Below are positions 1 through 10,900 of a stretch of 64,000 nucleotides of DNA, piece after piece. Origin of the DNA: Linnemannia schmuckeri (taxonomy: Eukaryota; Mortierellomycota; Mortierellomycetes; Mortierellales; Mortierellaceae). The first letter of the stretch is position 1. Every line of letters starts with the position of its first letter. The position numbers and the translations under genes were made by a program. The DNA lies in contig JANATG010000019.1 in assembly GCA_029449235.1 (NCBI GenBank), forward strand, positions 1,054,001 through 1,118,000. The letters are read 5' to 3'. The notes beneath the pieces are model-generated. The model did not search any database. It saw nothing but the letters and a program-made list of their open reading frames with translations, and was not told the DNA's origin.

Positions 1-33
1 GTTCCTACCCTCATATCACCTAATCTTCAACAG

Positions 34-997
34 CCATTGGGGTTGGAACATTTTCGAGGCGATCGAAAAGTACAGCAAGGTCGCTTCAGGAGGCTACAGC
101 TCGATCCACGACATCCGCCAAGCCAACAACATCAACTTTTCCGACAAGATGGAAACGTTTTTCTTGGCCGAGACGCTCAAGTACTTTTTCTTGCTGTTTG
201 GACCGGACAATATTTTGCCGTTGGATGAGTATGTCTTCAATACCGAGGCCCATCCCTTGCCCATTTTCGAGCCGCCGACAAGATTCTTGGCAAGGACTGC
301 TCCTGGTAGCAGTGAGAGGAATGGGGTCATGGATGAGGATGTTGATGTTGCGCCTGAGGATGAGGATGAGGTTGGAGAGGAATTGAGTGAGGAGGATCGA
401 AAGTATAAGGAGATGCTTGCCAAGGAGGACAATGATTCTTCTGCGCCTGATGATGAAGAAGAGATAGTAGGCGCGGGTGACACTGTTGAAGAGGAGGAAG
501 GTGAGACGACTGTCCCTCAGGACGATGAAGATGATGAGGAGGGGGCACAGTCGGAGGGAGAGCCAGAGGTTGGAGGGGAGGAAGCCACTGAAGGTGAGGA
601 GGATGATGAGGAAGTTGACCAGGTGGATCAAGGGTTGGAGGATTTGGCTGTCGATGATGCGGAGGATGATGGGCAGGGTGAGGAGGTTGCTGAGGTTGAA
701 GTTGACTATGAGGAGGGTACCGATACTGGTGAGGAGGAGGAGGAGGAGGAGGAGGAAGGCGAGGAAGGTGAACAGGATGGTGAGGAAGGTGAACAGGATG
801 GTGAGGAAGGAGAAGGTGAGGAAGAGGGGGAAGAAGAAGAAGGCGAGGAAGCAGAGGAGGAAGAGGAAGAGGAGGAGGAAATGGATGGTGAAGACGATGA
901 GATAGAGCCGGGCGAAGCTGATGATGCCGATGTACCTGAGGAGGCGATTGAAGAGGACGATGCGGAGGAACGCGATAGCGATCGCGGTCTCCTGTAA
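34..997 (+). CDS. GH47 class I alpha-1,2-mannosidase, C-terminal part, with a long acidic tail
   Basis: Partial gene cut by the left edge; the visible last exon opens after an intron acceptor (CAG at 31-33). It reads WGWNIFEAIEKY, then FFLAETLKYFFLLFG and VFNTEAHPLPIF. These are the closing motifs of glycoside hydrolase family 47, and the Thr of TEAHP is the family's calcium ligand. Such enzymes trim alpha-1,2-mannose from N-glycans in the ER or Golgi; EDEM/Mnl1 relatives mark misfolded glycoproteins for ERAD. After the catalytic domain come about 220 residues dominated by Glu, Asp and Gly, ending at TAA. An acidic extension of this size is unusual for the family, so an EDEM-like or ER-retained form is possible but not provable here. 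Domain assignment is firm; subfamily is open because most of the protein lies outside the window. Confidence 0.85.
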
Positions 998-2742
998 TAT
1001 CACAACCAATAACTACTACGAATCCGTTAATATTAAAAAAGCCCCTTGCATAGACATTATATCTTTAACGACTTTCTCATTCCGTTTCTGCGAATAATTG
1101 TGAATTGTGTGTCCAAGAAAGATAAGACAGAGGCTGACTAGAAAAAAAAAAGTGTGGAGAAAAGAACACAAACGTAAAAAGGAGCAAAGATAAAAAAAAC
1201 TTTGCCTGTTCACTGGTGTAATCTTGTCTACTGCAAAAAAAAACAACAACGGTGCGTGATCCCCTTTCCTCTCTTGTCCACTTCCAATTGGGTAGAAGAG
1301 CATTGTTCGTTACTAATCTGCATTGTTCAACCAAACAGGGCCTCGATTAGTTTCCCTTTGTTTGTTTATGTATGGAAATGTTACAAAGAACGGAGATACT
1401 CATTGGCTGTGACGAAGAAAGAAAACCAAAAAGATGTGAAATAAAGCGAACAGTTGCACTAGACAAACCAAAAATCAAAGCCTGGCAGGGGCTTGACTTG
1501 TGGAGGAGGGAAAAAAACCAAAAGATGAGAGCAAATCAAGTAAGAAGCAAATAAAAGAAAGTAAATAAGCGAAGGAACCTTGAAAAACAGAAAAAATGAC
1601 AGAAAGGTCCGGAGTAGTCTGCGGTGAGAAGTTGGACGGACATATGAAAGACGTGTCCGACGGTCGTATGTTTGTTACACATACATCAGAAAGGGAGTGC
1701 GGGGGAAGGGAGATGACTTGTCCGGACTCGGGAAATCCGAATGAGAGTTGCAACGATGTAAGAGAGAGAGAAGGAGGGAAGCCAGTACAAGTGAGACACA
1801 AACACACGAATGCAGCACGCAAATAAACAAATAGAAGAAAAAAAAAGAGAGATGGTCAGAAGCATGTGAATGCATAGTATAAGAAACCCTCACCCTAGCC
1901 TATAGTAGGGGGCTAGTACGTACAGAAAGTGGAAGGGAAATCTTGACAAATACGGCGCAAGAGAAGGAGATGAAGAAGTGAAAGAAAATGAGCAGAGGGA
2001 GGATGAGAGGGAGGAGGAGAGGGTTCCCATCTCTCACGCCCAAATTTTATTCTTTTGCTTCGGCCATCCATCCAACCCACGGAGTCCGAATATGTTAGAA
2101 AAGGGACAGCCTCGGAGGTAACAAGTCCGAAGGTGTATATATTATTCACATAAGGTGCCGGAGTTAACTGTCCAACTGGTCCGAGTGTATTATATTTTTC
2201 TACAGAGTGTGTAGTTCATTCATTCATAGACGAGTGCACGTTGACTACTAGAACGGAATCAAGCTCTGCGGGTGGTTTTCGTTTGGTGTTTAAAGGAATG
2301 AAGTGAGAATAAAGAAAAATAAAGAAAAAAAGGGAGACGCAAGGGCGAAAGAAAAGAAGAAGAGATCGAAAGATGGCTGTGGGCATGGTGTGTTGTTTAT
2401 GAATGTGAGTGAGTGTGTGCCCCTGCCCCCCTGTTCCCTGTTGTGCTGCTCGCTGTTGTCTCTGCTGCACCTCGGATAAAACATCACAATTGGAAGAGGG
2501 GGACATGGCATGACAACAACAATCCCATGGATGTATTGTCTCAAATGTGTAAGTCTCTTTTGGACTCTTGTGTCCGTGTCTCCATCAGTTCGTCAACAAA
2601 GGCACCCCTTTAAATAAGGGAACGCTTCGACCTCTCTTTTCACTTCTTTTCTTTCTTTCTTCTTTTCTTCTTCAGTACCCTTACACACTCCCCCCTCCTC
2701 CTCCTCCCCCTTTATTCTCACTTATATACATACAGCATAACC
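998..2742. other. intergenic, no gene seen; cluster of TCCGA/TCCGGA motifs
   Basis: No conserved reading frame on either strand; the open frames are short and low in complexity. The left half is A/G-rich downstream sequence of the mannosidase gene. Between about 1600 and 2190 the hexamers GTCCGA, TCCGGA or close variants recur at least seven times. The last 120 bases before 2743 are a C/T-rich leader ending in an AC-rich stretch next to the ATG, as at many genes in this window. I see no RNA gene here. Confidence 0.5.
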
Positions 2743-5700
2743 ATGGCAAACCAAATCATTGTCGTCGGAGGCGGTCTTTCCGGCCTCAGCGCTGCCCACA
2801 CCGTCCTCGAACATGGCCTCAACGTCCTCGTCATCGACAAGAACGCCTTCTTTGGTGGAAACTCAACCAAGGCCACCTCTGGCATCAACGGTGCCCTCAC
2901 CAAGACCCAGATCCGTAAGTCCATTCTTCATCTTTCTCACACGCACATATTATTCCCATACAGGGTTCACACGGATATCTTTTCCTCCTTTTCTCTTGTT
3001 GGCATACTCTTGTCGGTCTCTCGTTCATACCACTCTCGCCCGATCACCTGTACGAGTATAATATACGACACAAGGGAGTGTATTCGGGAGACGCCCGTTT
3101 TGGTACTAGCTGCTCTCTCTTCTTGGAGCTTGCTGCAAGAGTGGTTTCAGTTAACAAACAAGTCCGGGGGCGCGTTTATTTAGCGCGTGCTTTTCTTCGT
3201 TTTTTTCCCCGAGCAAGCGAGTGATGGTGAACAGGAATGAGTTTCTTGGAGTAGGGATGTGAATGAAAAAGAAAGAGATGCAGGGGGTATGAATGACTAT
3301 AGAGTGAAGGATGACTACGACCATACGCGACTCTCGCTTATCTTGTTCTCTCCTTCCTTTCTCCACACACACTCTTTTTTTGGCTGTCGGAGTCGGCACG
3401 TTCAGTTCTCTTTTTCTTTTTCTGTCGAATATTTTTTTTTGTGGAGAAGTTGTCTCTGCACTAATCCCATGCAAATTATTTTCACCTCTTCGGACATGAG
3501 GTCCGAAACCATCTTGTGTTCCCTTTTCACTCCTGTGACTGTCCATTGACACATGCATCTCATCCCTCTCCCTTTTCCAAGGGGAGTACAAGAAAATAAC
3601 ATTGTTATGCATCCATATAGAGAATGCATCCACACAGTGTTGAATTTGTGATGGTTTGATGATCCAATGAAATATAACCACTCCTCACTCAACCTCCTTG
3701 CTCTTCTTCTCACGCCCCTTTCTTGTACATATAGAGCTTGGTATTAAGGATTCAGTTGAGGCTTTCTACGACGACACCGCCAGATCTGCCCGTGACATGC
3801 TCCGCCCCGACCTGGTTAAGGTCCTCACCGGTCGTTCTGCTTCTGCCGTCGAGTGGCTCCAGGAGAAGTTCAAGCTCGACCTTTCGCTCGTCTCCCGTCT
3901 CGGAGGACACTCCTTCCCCAGAACCCACCGTGGCAAGGAAAAGATGCCCGGCATGACCATCACCTACGCCCTTATGGAAACCATTGAGGACCTCTCCGTC
4001 TCCCAGCCAGACCGTGTCAAGCTTATCAAGAAGGCCCGTGTCACCAACCTCATCAAGGAGAACGGCGCCGTCGTCGGTGTCGAGTACGAGCATCTCAACC
4101 AGCCCGGCAACAAGATCAAGGCCTGGGGTCCCGTCGTCTTGGCCACCGGTGGATACGCCGCCGATTTCTCCAGCGACTCCCTCCTCAAGCAGGTACCTAT
4201 ACTCTTCTGATTCATTCTGTTTCTTTGACATATTTTATTATGTGTTGCTTGCTTCGCTTTGGCATGTTGCCTTCTGTGCTTCACCTCTGTCCTTGCTCCA
4301 CTTTCAATTGATCAACGTAATTAACACCGCGCTACTTCCTCTATTACATCTAATAGTACCGCCCTGATCTCTGGGACTTGCCTACGACCAACGGTGACCA
4401 CACTACTGGAGACGGTATCAAGATGTCCCTCGCCATTGGAGGCAAGACCATCAACATGGAAAAGGTTCAGGTTCACCCTACCGGTTTGGTTGATCCCCGT
4501 GAGCCCGATGCCAAGGTCAAGTTCTTGGCTGCCGAGGCCCTCCGCGGTGTCGGTGGTCTGTTGTTGCAGGCCGACGGCAAACGCTTCTGCGATGAGCTTG
4601 GTCACCGTGACTATGTCACTGGTATGATGTGGAAGAACAAGTTCCCCATCCGCCTGGTCCTTAACACTGCTGCCTCCAAAGAGATCGAGTGGCACTGCAA
4701 GCACTACGTCGGCCGCGGCTTAATGAAGCACTTCAAGAACGGAGAGGAGTTGGCCAAAGAGATTGGCATCCCTCCCTCGGAGCTCCAAAAAACCTTTGAC
4801 GAGTACAACCAGATCGCTGCCGGCAACGCCAAGGATCCTTGGGGCAAGAAGTACTTCCACAACTATCCCATCAAGATGGATCAGGACTTCCACGTCGCCC
4901 AGATGGCCCCCGTTCTTCACTACACCATGGTAAGAAGTAGTTCTCTTCTTCTTTGACTTGTCAGAGTTGTTCTTCATCTCATTTGTACATGTGTTTTAAC
5001 CAATGATACCATTTGATACTATGTTCTCCTTCGATTGTGATAGGGAGGAGTTGATATTACTGATGATGCCAGTATCAAGGATACCTCCGACAAGAAGATC
5101 CCCGGTTTGTTCGCTGCTGGAGAGATGTGCGGAGGTGTTCACGGTGCAAACCGTCTCGGTGGTTCGTCATTGCTCGGATGCGTTGTCTTTGGTCGTACCG
5201 CCGGTGACTCCGTCTCGGCCTATGCCAAGGGCAACCCTGTCATTGGATCTGGTGCCAAGACTGCCCAGGCTCAATCGATTTCTCTTCCCGGTGGATTCAC
5301 TACCTCTGTCACTGTTGACCCAAGCAACCAGAAGATCAACTTGGAGATCAGCTGGGGTGCTGCTGCTGGTACTGCCCCCGTCGTGACTGCCCCCTCCGCA
5401 CCCGCCGCTGCTGCTGCTGCTGAACCAACAAAGTTGCGCTCGATCTCCGCTGCTGAGGTCGCCAAGCACAACACTGCCGAGGACTGCTGGGTCATTGTTA
5501 ACGGTCAGGTTCTGGATGTGACCACGTTCTTGCCCGACCACCCCGGCGGAAAGAAGGCCATTTTGCTCTTTGCTGGTCGCGATGCTACCGAGGAGTTCAA
5601 CATGTTGCACAAGCCCGACGTTGTTGAGAAGTATGCACCCGAGTCCTTGATCGGTGTCCTTGATAACAACAGCTTGCCTGCTCGTCCTTCCAAGATCTAA
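2743..5700 (+). CDS. FAD-dependent fumarate reductase fused to C-terminal cytochrome b5 domain
   Basis: Four exons: 2743-2914, 3735-4192, 4357-4929, 5044-5700; 619 residues, phases consistent. The N-terminus VVGGGLSGLSAAH is the FAD-binding GxGxxG fold, with FFGGNSTKATSGING just after. Blocks LATGGYA, VQVHPTG and AGEMCGGVHGANRLGG follow, as in Osm1/Frd1-type soluble fumarate reductases, which reduce fumarate to succinate and reoxidise FADH2/NADH under low oxygen. After an Ala/Pro linker, residues about 545-619 form a cytochrome b5 domain with HPGG (His567) and a second heme-ligand His near 590. No signal or mitochondrial presequence precedes the FAD motif, so a cytosolic protein is likely. 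Intron 1 is 820 nt, far longer than its neighbours. Fumarate reductase-cytochrome b5 fusions are known in fungi; what donates electrons to the heme is inference. Confidence 0.93.
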
Positions 5701-6146
5701 ATCGTGTTGGGAGTGTGTTATTGTGTACAGAATGAGATAAAACGTGGAGTTTTGCTGTATTTGCCTTCCACCTTGTAAAAAAATCCCCCTTTACCTACCT
5801 TTTCGTTTACAGTCAAAAATAAAAACAAACATATCGACTATCATTTGTTCATCCTATTGTACATCATTCGTTCCTTCAGTGGGTTGCATCAAAGATGTTT
5901 TGTTTCTTTGTTGCTCGCCGATTCACAGGCACAGAGAACATCTTTGTCGAAAATTAAACATCAGTGAAAACCCTTAGAAAGACGCGCAACCTGATTGGCT
6001 GGAGGATTCGATTTTTTTGATAAGCCTGAGCTATTAATTGCCACCATTTTTGCTTCGTCCTTATGCTTTTCTTTTCTTTTCCCTTCCTTCTCCTTTTCAG
6101 GAGCAACAACAAGGAGCAACGGCCCTCACATTCACCACAAGGAAAC
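5701..6146. other. intergenic between fumarate reductase and nucleoporin genes
   Basis: About 450 bases with no conserved frame. A C/T-rich stretch ending TTTTCAG near 6100 could be the acceptor of a leader intron for the downstream nucleoporin gene, so the true transcript start may lie further left. Nothing else is seen. Confidence 0.4.
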
Positions 6147-9100
6147 ATGAAAACATCAAAAAGTAACTCGAGACAGCAACCTTATGCTCGTCCTCATCAG
6201 CAATCTCAACCAACAGAAGAACATCAACTCACGACAATGCGTGCAGAGCAAACACAGGAACCACAAATACAAGAACAGTCGCAGGAACAGAAACAGACGC
6301 AGAGCCAGAAGAAAGTGCGTTTTCCATTGTCGTACAAAAACCAAAATGAATGCTACTCGTGCATGGAAGTCAAATGAATGGACACACAAAAAAACCTAGA
6401 CACTCATGCCTTGCATTCATTCCATTTGTGCCATTTCATCACCGCAGTGACCACTTCCATAACATGAATGGGAGCTAAAAAGCTAAAAGATGATTCCTTA
6501 ACTTTTGCCTTTTCTCTGTTGTTCCTTTCTTTGTTGCTTTGTAGTGGTCAGAAAAATTAAAGTCACTCGTCAGCAAGCCCGTCTCGTGGCTCCGGTCTCC
6601 ACAGTCGGGCTCTATTGATCTGGACACGACTTCTTCCCTTTCGAACCCCACATGCAGTGCTGAGAGAGGCTCTCGATCCCCTATGCTCCGCATCGTAACT
6701 CGACAGGAAGAGGAGCGCCTTAGCCTGGTGGCCAGGCCTATTAGGGTGGCTGACTGTGAACAAGGCAGTATGTACCCATCTCTCAGCGACTATCAGCGTA
6801 CCGACGCTGGCCAGGTATAGAGAAAAAACCACACACGAATCAAATGCACCCACATAGATCCACATTCAACCATAACACGCAGGCGCGACCACTTTTTTGT
6901 GGTTTGATGTGAAAACCAAGGCTTTCAGCTGAATGATCAATGTGTTGTGACTGGCCAAACTTTACTCACCGCCATCATTTCCCTTCTCTTTTGCAAAAGC
7001 AATATTCATTCGACGAGCTTGCTGTTGCAATGACACCAGCCAGGATAGAACGACGGATGAGACTACGTCGTGAGTTAATTGACAGCCTCAGAGGAATCCC
7101 TATCCCGCCACAGGCAAGAGCTATTGCAATGGCAAGCAGGCCACACCATGCTACTTGACAGCTTCACCTACGCTATCAGGCTCACCAAAACTAACGTAAA
7201 GTCATTCATTTAATGTAACTATAGCCTGAGGGAACAAGCGAGACTGCAAACCAAGAGGCTAATGTCCAGAGCGCCGATACTGGTATCGAAGGAGCCTATA
7301 CGAGTAAACTGCCTTTGTTGTTTGGTCGATTTGCTGCGCCTTTTTCATGTACACATCCTCCACCTAAAGACTGACCGCAAAGTTTAACTTTTCTGGCTTC
7401 TTTCTTTTGTGTAGATGTCCTGTTATCTCCTGGCGAGATCAACATCATCACGAGCAAGCGGCGACAGGTATTTTACCTTTGACCTTGAAAATAGGCTTCC
7501 AGCAGAGTGTTCTTTGTACTGGATTGATACGTACACATTCGTTCTTTGTGAATTTTTCATTGCCACTTCTAGCCCACTACGACCAACCCTGAGGATCTCC
7601 GTCGTCTGGAGGAGTGCCTCCCCAATATTCACGCCAACCTTTATCGTGTAAGTGCTCTTTTTTGCAGTCCTGTTCAAAAAACGACGCGCTGTCATGTTCA
7701 AAAGCCCGACACTCATCCTAACTGATGCTGTCTTTGATTATCATTTTCTCCAATAGCCCTTTCGCCAGGAGCGATCCAGAAAAGATTCGCTCGGCCAAGG
7801 AACTCAAACAACGGAGTCATTTTTAGGACGAGGACATGAGCAGGTTAGCTTGACAACCGCTGCCTCTTCAACCCACGTTCGTAGCAAACGACATCATAGT
7901 CAACGAGAGGCTCACCCCGAGTGTACAGATGTTGTTGCTGGTGTCGAGGACGAAGAGGAGGAGAGCCTCGTTCGGAAGAAACACCAGCGCAGACGCCCCT
8001 TGTCCTTATACCATGAATGCGAACAGCGAGTGACTTCGAAGCTTAACAAGAGGGAAGCCTATCGGCTGCCTACTCCCGAGCCTGAAGATCACCCACTCAA
8101 TCAAAGCAGCCAAGTCGCGGAGGAGCACCCCAAGAAGAAGCGCAGTATTCGCGTGATTCCTGGCCGATTCTCTGCCCTTGATTCCTCGGACGAGGAGGAG
8201 GATCAGCGCGAGTTTGATCGTCAGTGGGTAGGAATCAATACTTAAAGCATTTTTTTTTCCAAATGGGAATGCTCTGAGAGTGAACAATGTGATTGACTGA
8301 CTCTTTTCGTTTCTTAATTTACATTGTTTGACTTGACCTTTAGGCGCAACGAAAATTCAAGGGCAGGAAGCTCTACAACCCTCGCATTGACGAGGTGATA
8401 GAGTGGACACACGACAAGGACTGGAAGCCAGTCTCTTTGGAGACGTGGCGGTGTCCAGCATGCGACCAGCGGACGTGGAAGTCGGATGAATGCTGCAAGT
8501 TCTGCAATGCCCCCCGGCCTGGCCCACGCATCCCCAACACCACTCCCATCTCGAAGCTCCGGGCTATGGAGCAGAAAAAAAGCGACAATAGGGAGCCAAG
8601 TACCCCCAGCCTCGGGGTCTCTACCTCGAGTGCCACCGCCCCGATTTATACTGCTGAAGCTCCCGCGTCCATCCCCACGACAACCACAACTTTGTTTCCA
8701 CTCTCCTTCTACGGCGCATCTTCAGGATCTGCTATCGGCTCATCTCAAATTGCTCCAACATCTACTACAGCCGCGTCAACAACCACACTCGCGCCAATGA
8801 TGTCAAACGCTGGCAGCATGTTGGGACTGGTTACAGGTTCAAGTGGTGGAATCCAAGTGAACCCAGGCATATTCCCTATCCAGGTGGCCCCAGTCACGTT
8901 GTCTCAAACCTCTACTGTCACTGCCATCTCACTCGCAACTTCAAACGTCGTCTCAACAGCGTCCTTCAACTTTAGCATGGCGTCATCTTCATCGCACATT
9001 CCACAGCCGGTCCAGCGGATGTTCCAATTTGGTGGGTTCAATGCACCCATGACTTTTTCATTTTCACCAACTCTGACTACTCAAGCCTCCACCAATACCT

Positions 9101-10176
9101 CGAGTACGCCATCTAACGTTTGGGGTCTACCAAACGCCGGAACAACTACTGCTGCGCCTGCAACCTCGATGACAGCTGTTCCTTTAACTTTCAACCCGTT
9201 TTTTGCCGTAAGCTCCGCGATCATTGCTCCTTCTGTCTCCGTATCCATGCCATCAGTCACTGGGGTGACTGCGCTGTCTACAGCACCGTCTGCTGGACTG
9301 GATTCTGTCACGGCTCCTGGACCTACTCCTGGAGCGACCAATCCATCTTTCGCAACGGCGCCGACGACTGCGGTTGCGATGACCATTCCTTCAGCCGGGA
9401 TCAACCAGAATACCCTGTCAAGCCAGTCTACAATAGCAGCGTCGCCTCTGGGAAGAACGATTGCACCCGTCGCAGATACCGCTCGTGCAGGACCAACTAC
9501 GCTATCGTTCTTCGATCCCGCTTCGACTTCCTCTACCTCAGCGAGGCATAACTTCTTTTCCGGAGTCCCTCCTTTAGGCGTCACAGCTTCAACCCCTTCA
9601 CCGCCAGCACTTAGCCGACTTGGAAGTTCAAGGACTTCTGGATTCGGGCCGATGTCATCTTCTGCGAATGCAACCTTCAACATGAACCAGCAGGCGAACG
9701 CTAGGTCTACATCTACATTGCTATCTCTTGGATTCGGTGCTGCTGCTCAGGGTCCATCTCTGGGATTCGGTGCTGCCGCTCAGACGTGGAATATGAATAA
9801 GGCAACAGGAATAACTCGCATCTTTGGAAATGTTCCCTCTTTAAGTACCAATCCTTGGGCCTCCAATTCTCTCGCAAGCCGTTCGGGTTTCGGAAGCAGC
9901 GGTTATAGCTCTACCCTTACATCGCCTTCAGCCAGCCCTCAGACGGCCAAATTTGGATCTGGAGCATCTGGAGGAATGTCTGGTATGCAAGCACTTTTGA
10001 GACTAGGGGCTTCTGTTGGCATTCTTGGTAATATGACTGCAGGAACTGGACTGAAGGGAGGATTTGATTTTACCGTTGGACCAGGAGCATCGTCGAAGGC
10101 TAAAAAAGCCAAGCTCACTTCGCCTACCGGAACAAGAAAGCCATATGGCCGTCAATCTGGCAGGAAACGCAAGTAG
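6147..10176 (+). CDS. FG-repeat nucleoporin with RanBP2-type zinc finger (Nup153/Nup1-like)
   Basis: Eight exons give 1020 residues: 6147-6314, 6545-6814, 7000-7113, 7225-7303, 7415-7467, 7573-7647, 7757-8227, 8344-10176. Exon 2 opens with an amphipathic helix (WSEKLKSLVSKPVSWLR) of the type by which Nup1/Nup60/Nup153 bind the inner nuclear membrane. Exon 3 adds an Arg-rich helix. Residues about 445-470 are a zinc finger with W-x-C-x2-C-x10-C-x2-C. Then follow about 500 Ser/Thr/Pro/Ala-rich residues with scattered FG motifs, including the doublet LGFGAAAQ, and a basic C-terminus ending GRKRK. This order fits a nuclear-basket nucleoporin that holds transport receptors. Intron 3 (7114-7224) must start with GC (CAG|GCAAGA): the strong GT nearby would give a stop. 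The start codon is the least certain part; an upstream in-frame exon is possible. Exact orthology (Nup153, Nup1, Nup60) is inference. Confidence 0.8.
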
Positions 10177-10400
10177 TGGACGTGTCAATGCGCTATGGTG
10201 AGATCAAGAACGAGTATGGGGACAAGTAATTCTTAAGTAGTGGGACTGGGCAAGATAATTGGCGTGGATTGTACTGGACTGTGATTGTAGCGAGTAGGAG
10301 AAAGGCTTGGTGTGGTTTGACCATGGCCGTCTGGCGGAAGCAGGAATATTAAAAAAGCACATTTGGCCCATTTCGATTATTCATCTCTCGCTTTATGTGA

Positions 10401-10900
10401 TTATCTCTCTGTTTTTGAACTACCGGTGTGTTTTATATCAAATGTGCTGCGAAGAAAAAAAAGAAAGACATGGGGCCGCGCCCACAATGCTGCGTTACGG
10501 ATATCGGTGTACCAAGCGGCATGGAAATAGGTGACCTTCTTCATACCGGCAAAATTGGTATCATAGCTACAACTCTCCGAGACGCGTCCATCATGAACGG
10601 TCACATCGGGAGCAACAATCGTCCGGAAGTACTCTGCACAGGCGTCGAAATGACTGTCGTCCAGTCCTGCCCCGATCGGCCACTCACAGGTTCCGACGAT
10701 CCCGTTACAGGCTCTTCTGGCGACATGACCATCCGTGCGCCCTTTTTCTGGGGACGGACATTTTGACGAGAGTAGTAGTATAGTGCCTCGGAGCGGTAGG
10801 AGCGATCGTTGCTGCGCCAGGAGCTGTCGTGGGCAAGAGTTGTTGTTGTGAAGAGCAGGGCTGTCAAGGCGAGGATCGACTTCGCGGTGAATGAAACCAT
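10401..10900 (-). pseudogene. small secreted protein, frame broken near 10745
   Basis: The ATG at 10900 opens a clear signal peptide: a hydrophobic core (ILALTALLF) and a likely cut after TLA, then a Ser/Arg-rich stretch. A second, better block lies in another frame: it carries ACNGIVGTCEWPIG, FDACAEYFRTIVAPD, ESCSYDTNFAG and VTYFHAAW, with five cysteines and C-ending codons, and stops at 10401. No GT...AG intron fits between the blocks, so one base has been lost or gained around 10730-10770. The cause could be real decay or a sequencing error. Frame 1 alone gives a 99-residue protein without cysteines. I do not recognise the family; a cysteine-containing secreted or wall protein is the safest description. 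Confidence 0.5.

Noticed and set aside
477..905. Arg/Lys-rich plus-strand frame
   Set aside because: Shifted reading of the same acidic repeat; no independent support.
86..1009. Long hydrophobic open frame on the minus strand opposite the mannosidase tail
   Set aside because: It is the complement of GAG/GAT-rich acidic codons, which gives Leu/Ile/Phe runs; the plus strand matches GH47.
3151..3681. 176-codon minus-strand frame inside intron 1 of the fumarate reductase
   Set aside because: Mixed codon use, no motif; more likely intronic sequence.
9081..9683. 200-codon minus-strand frame under the nucleoporin gene
   Set aside because: Shadow of Ser/Thr/Ala-rich codons in the real exon.
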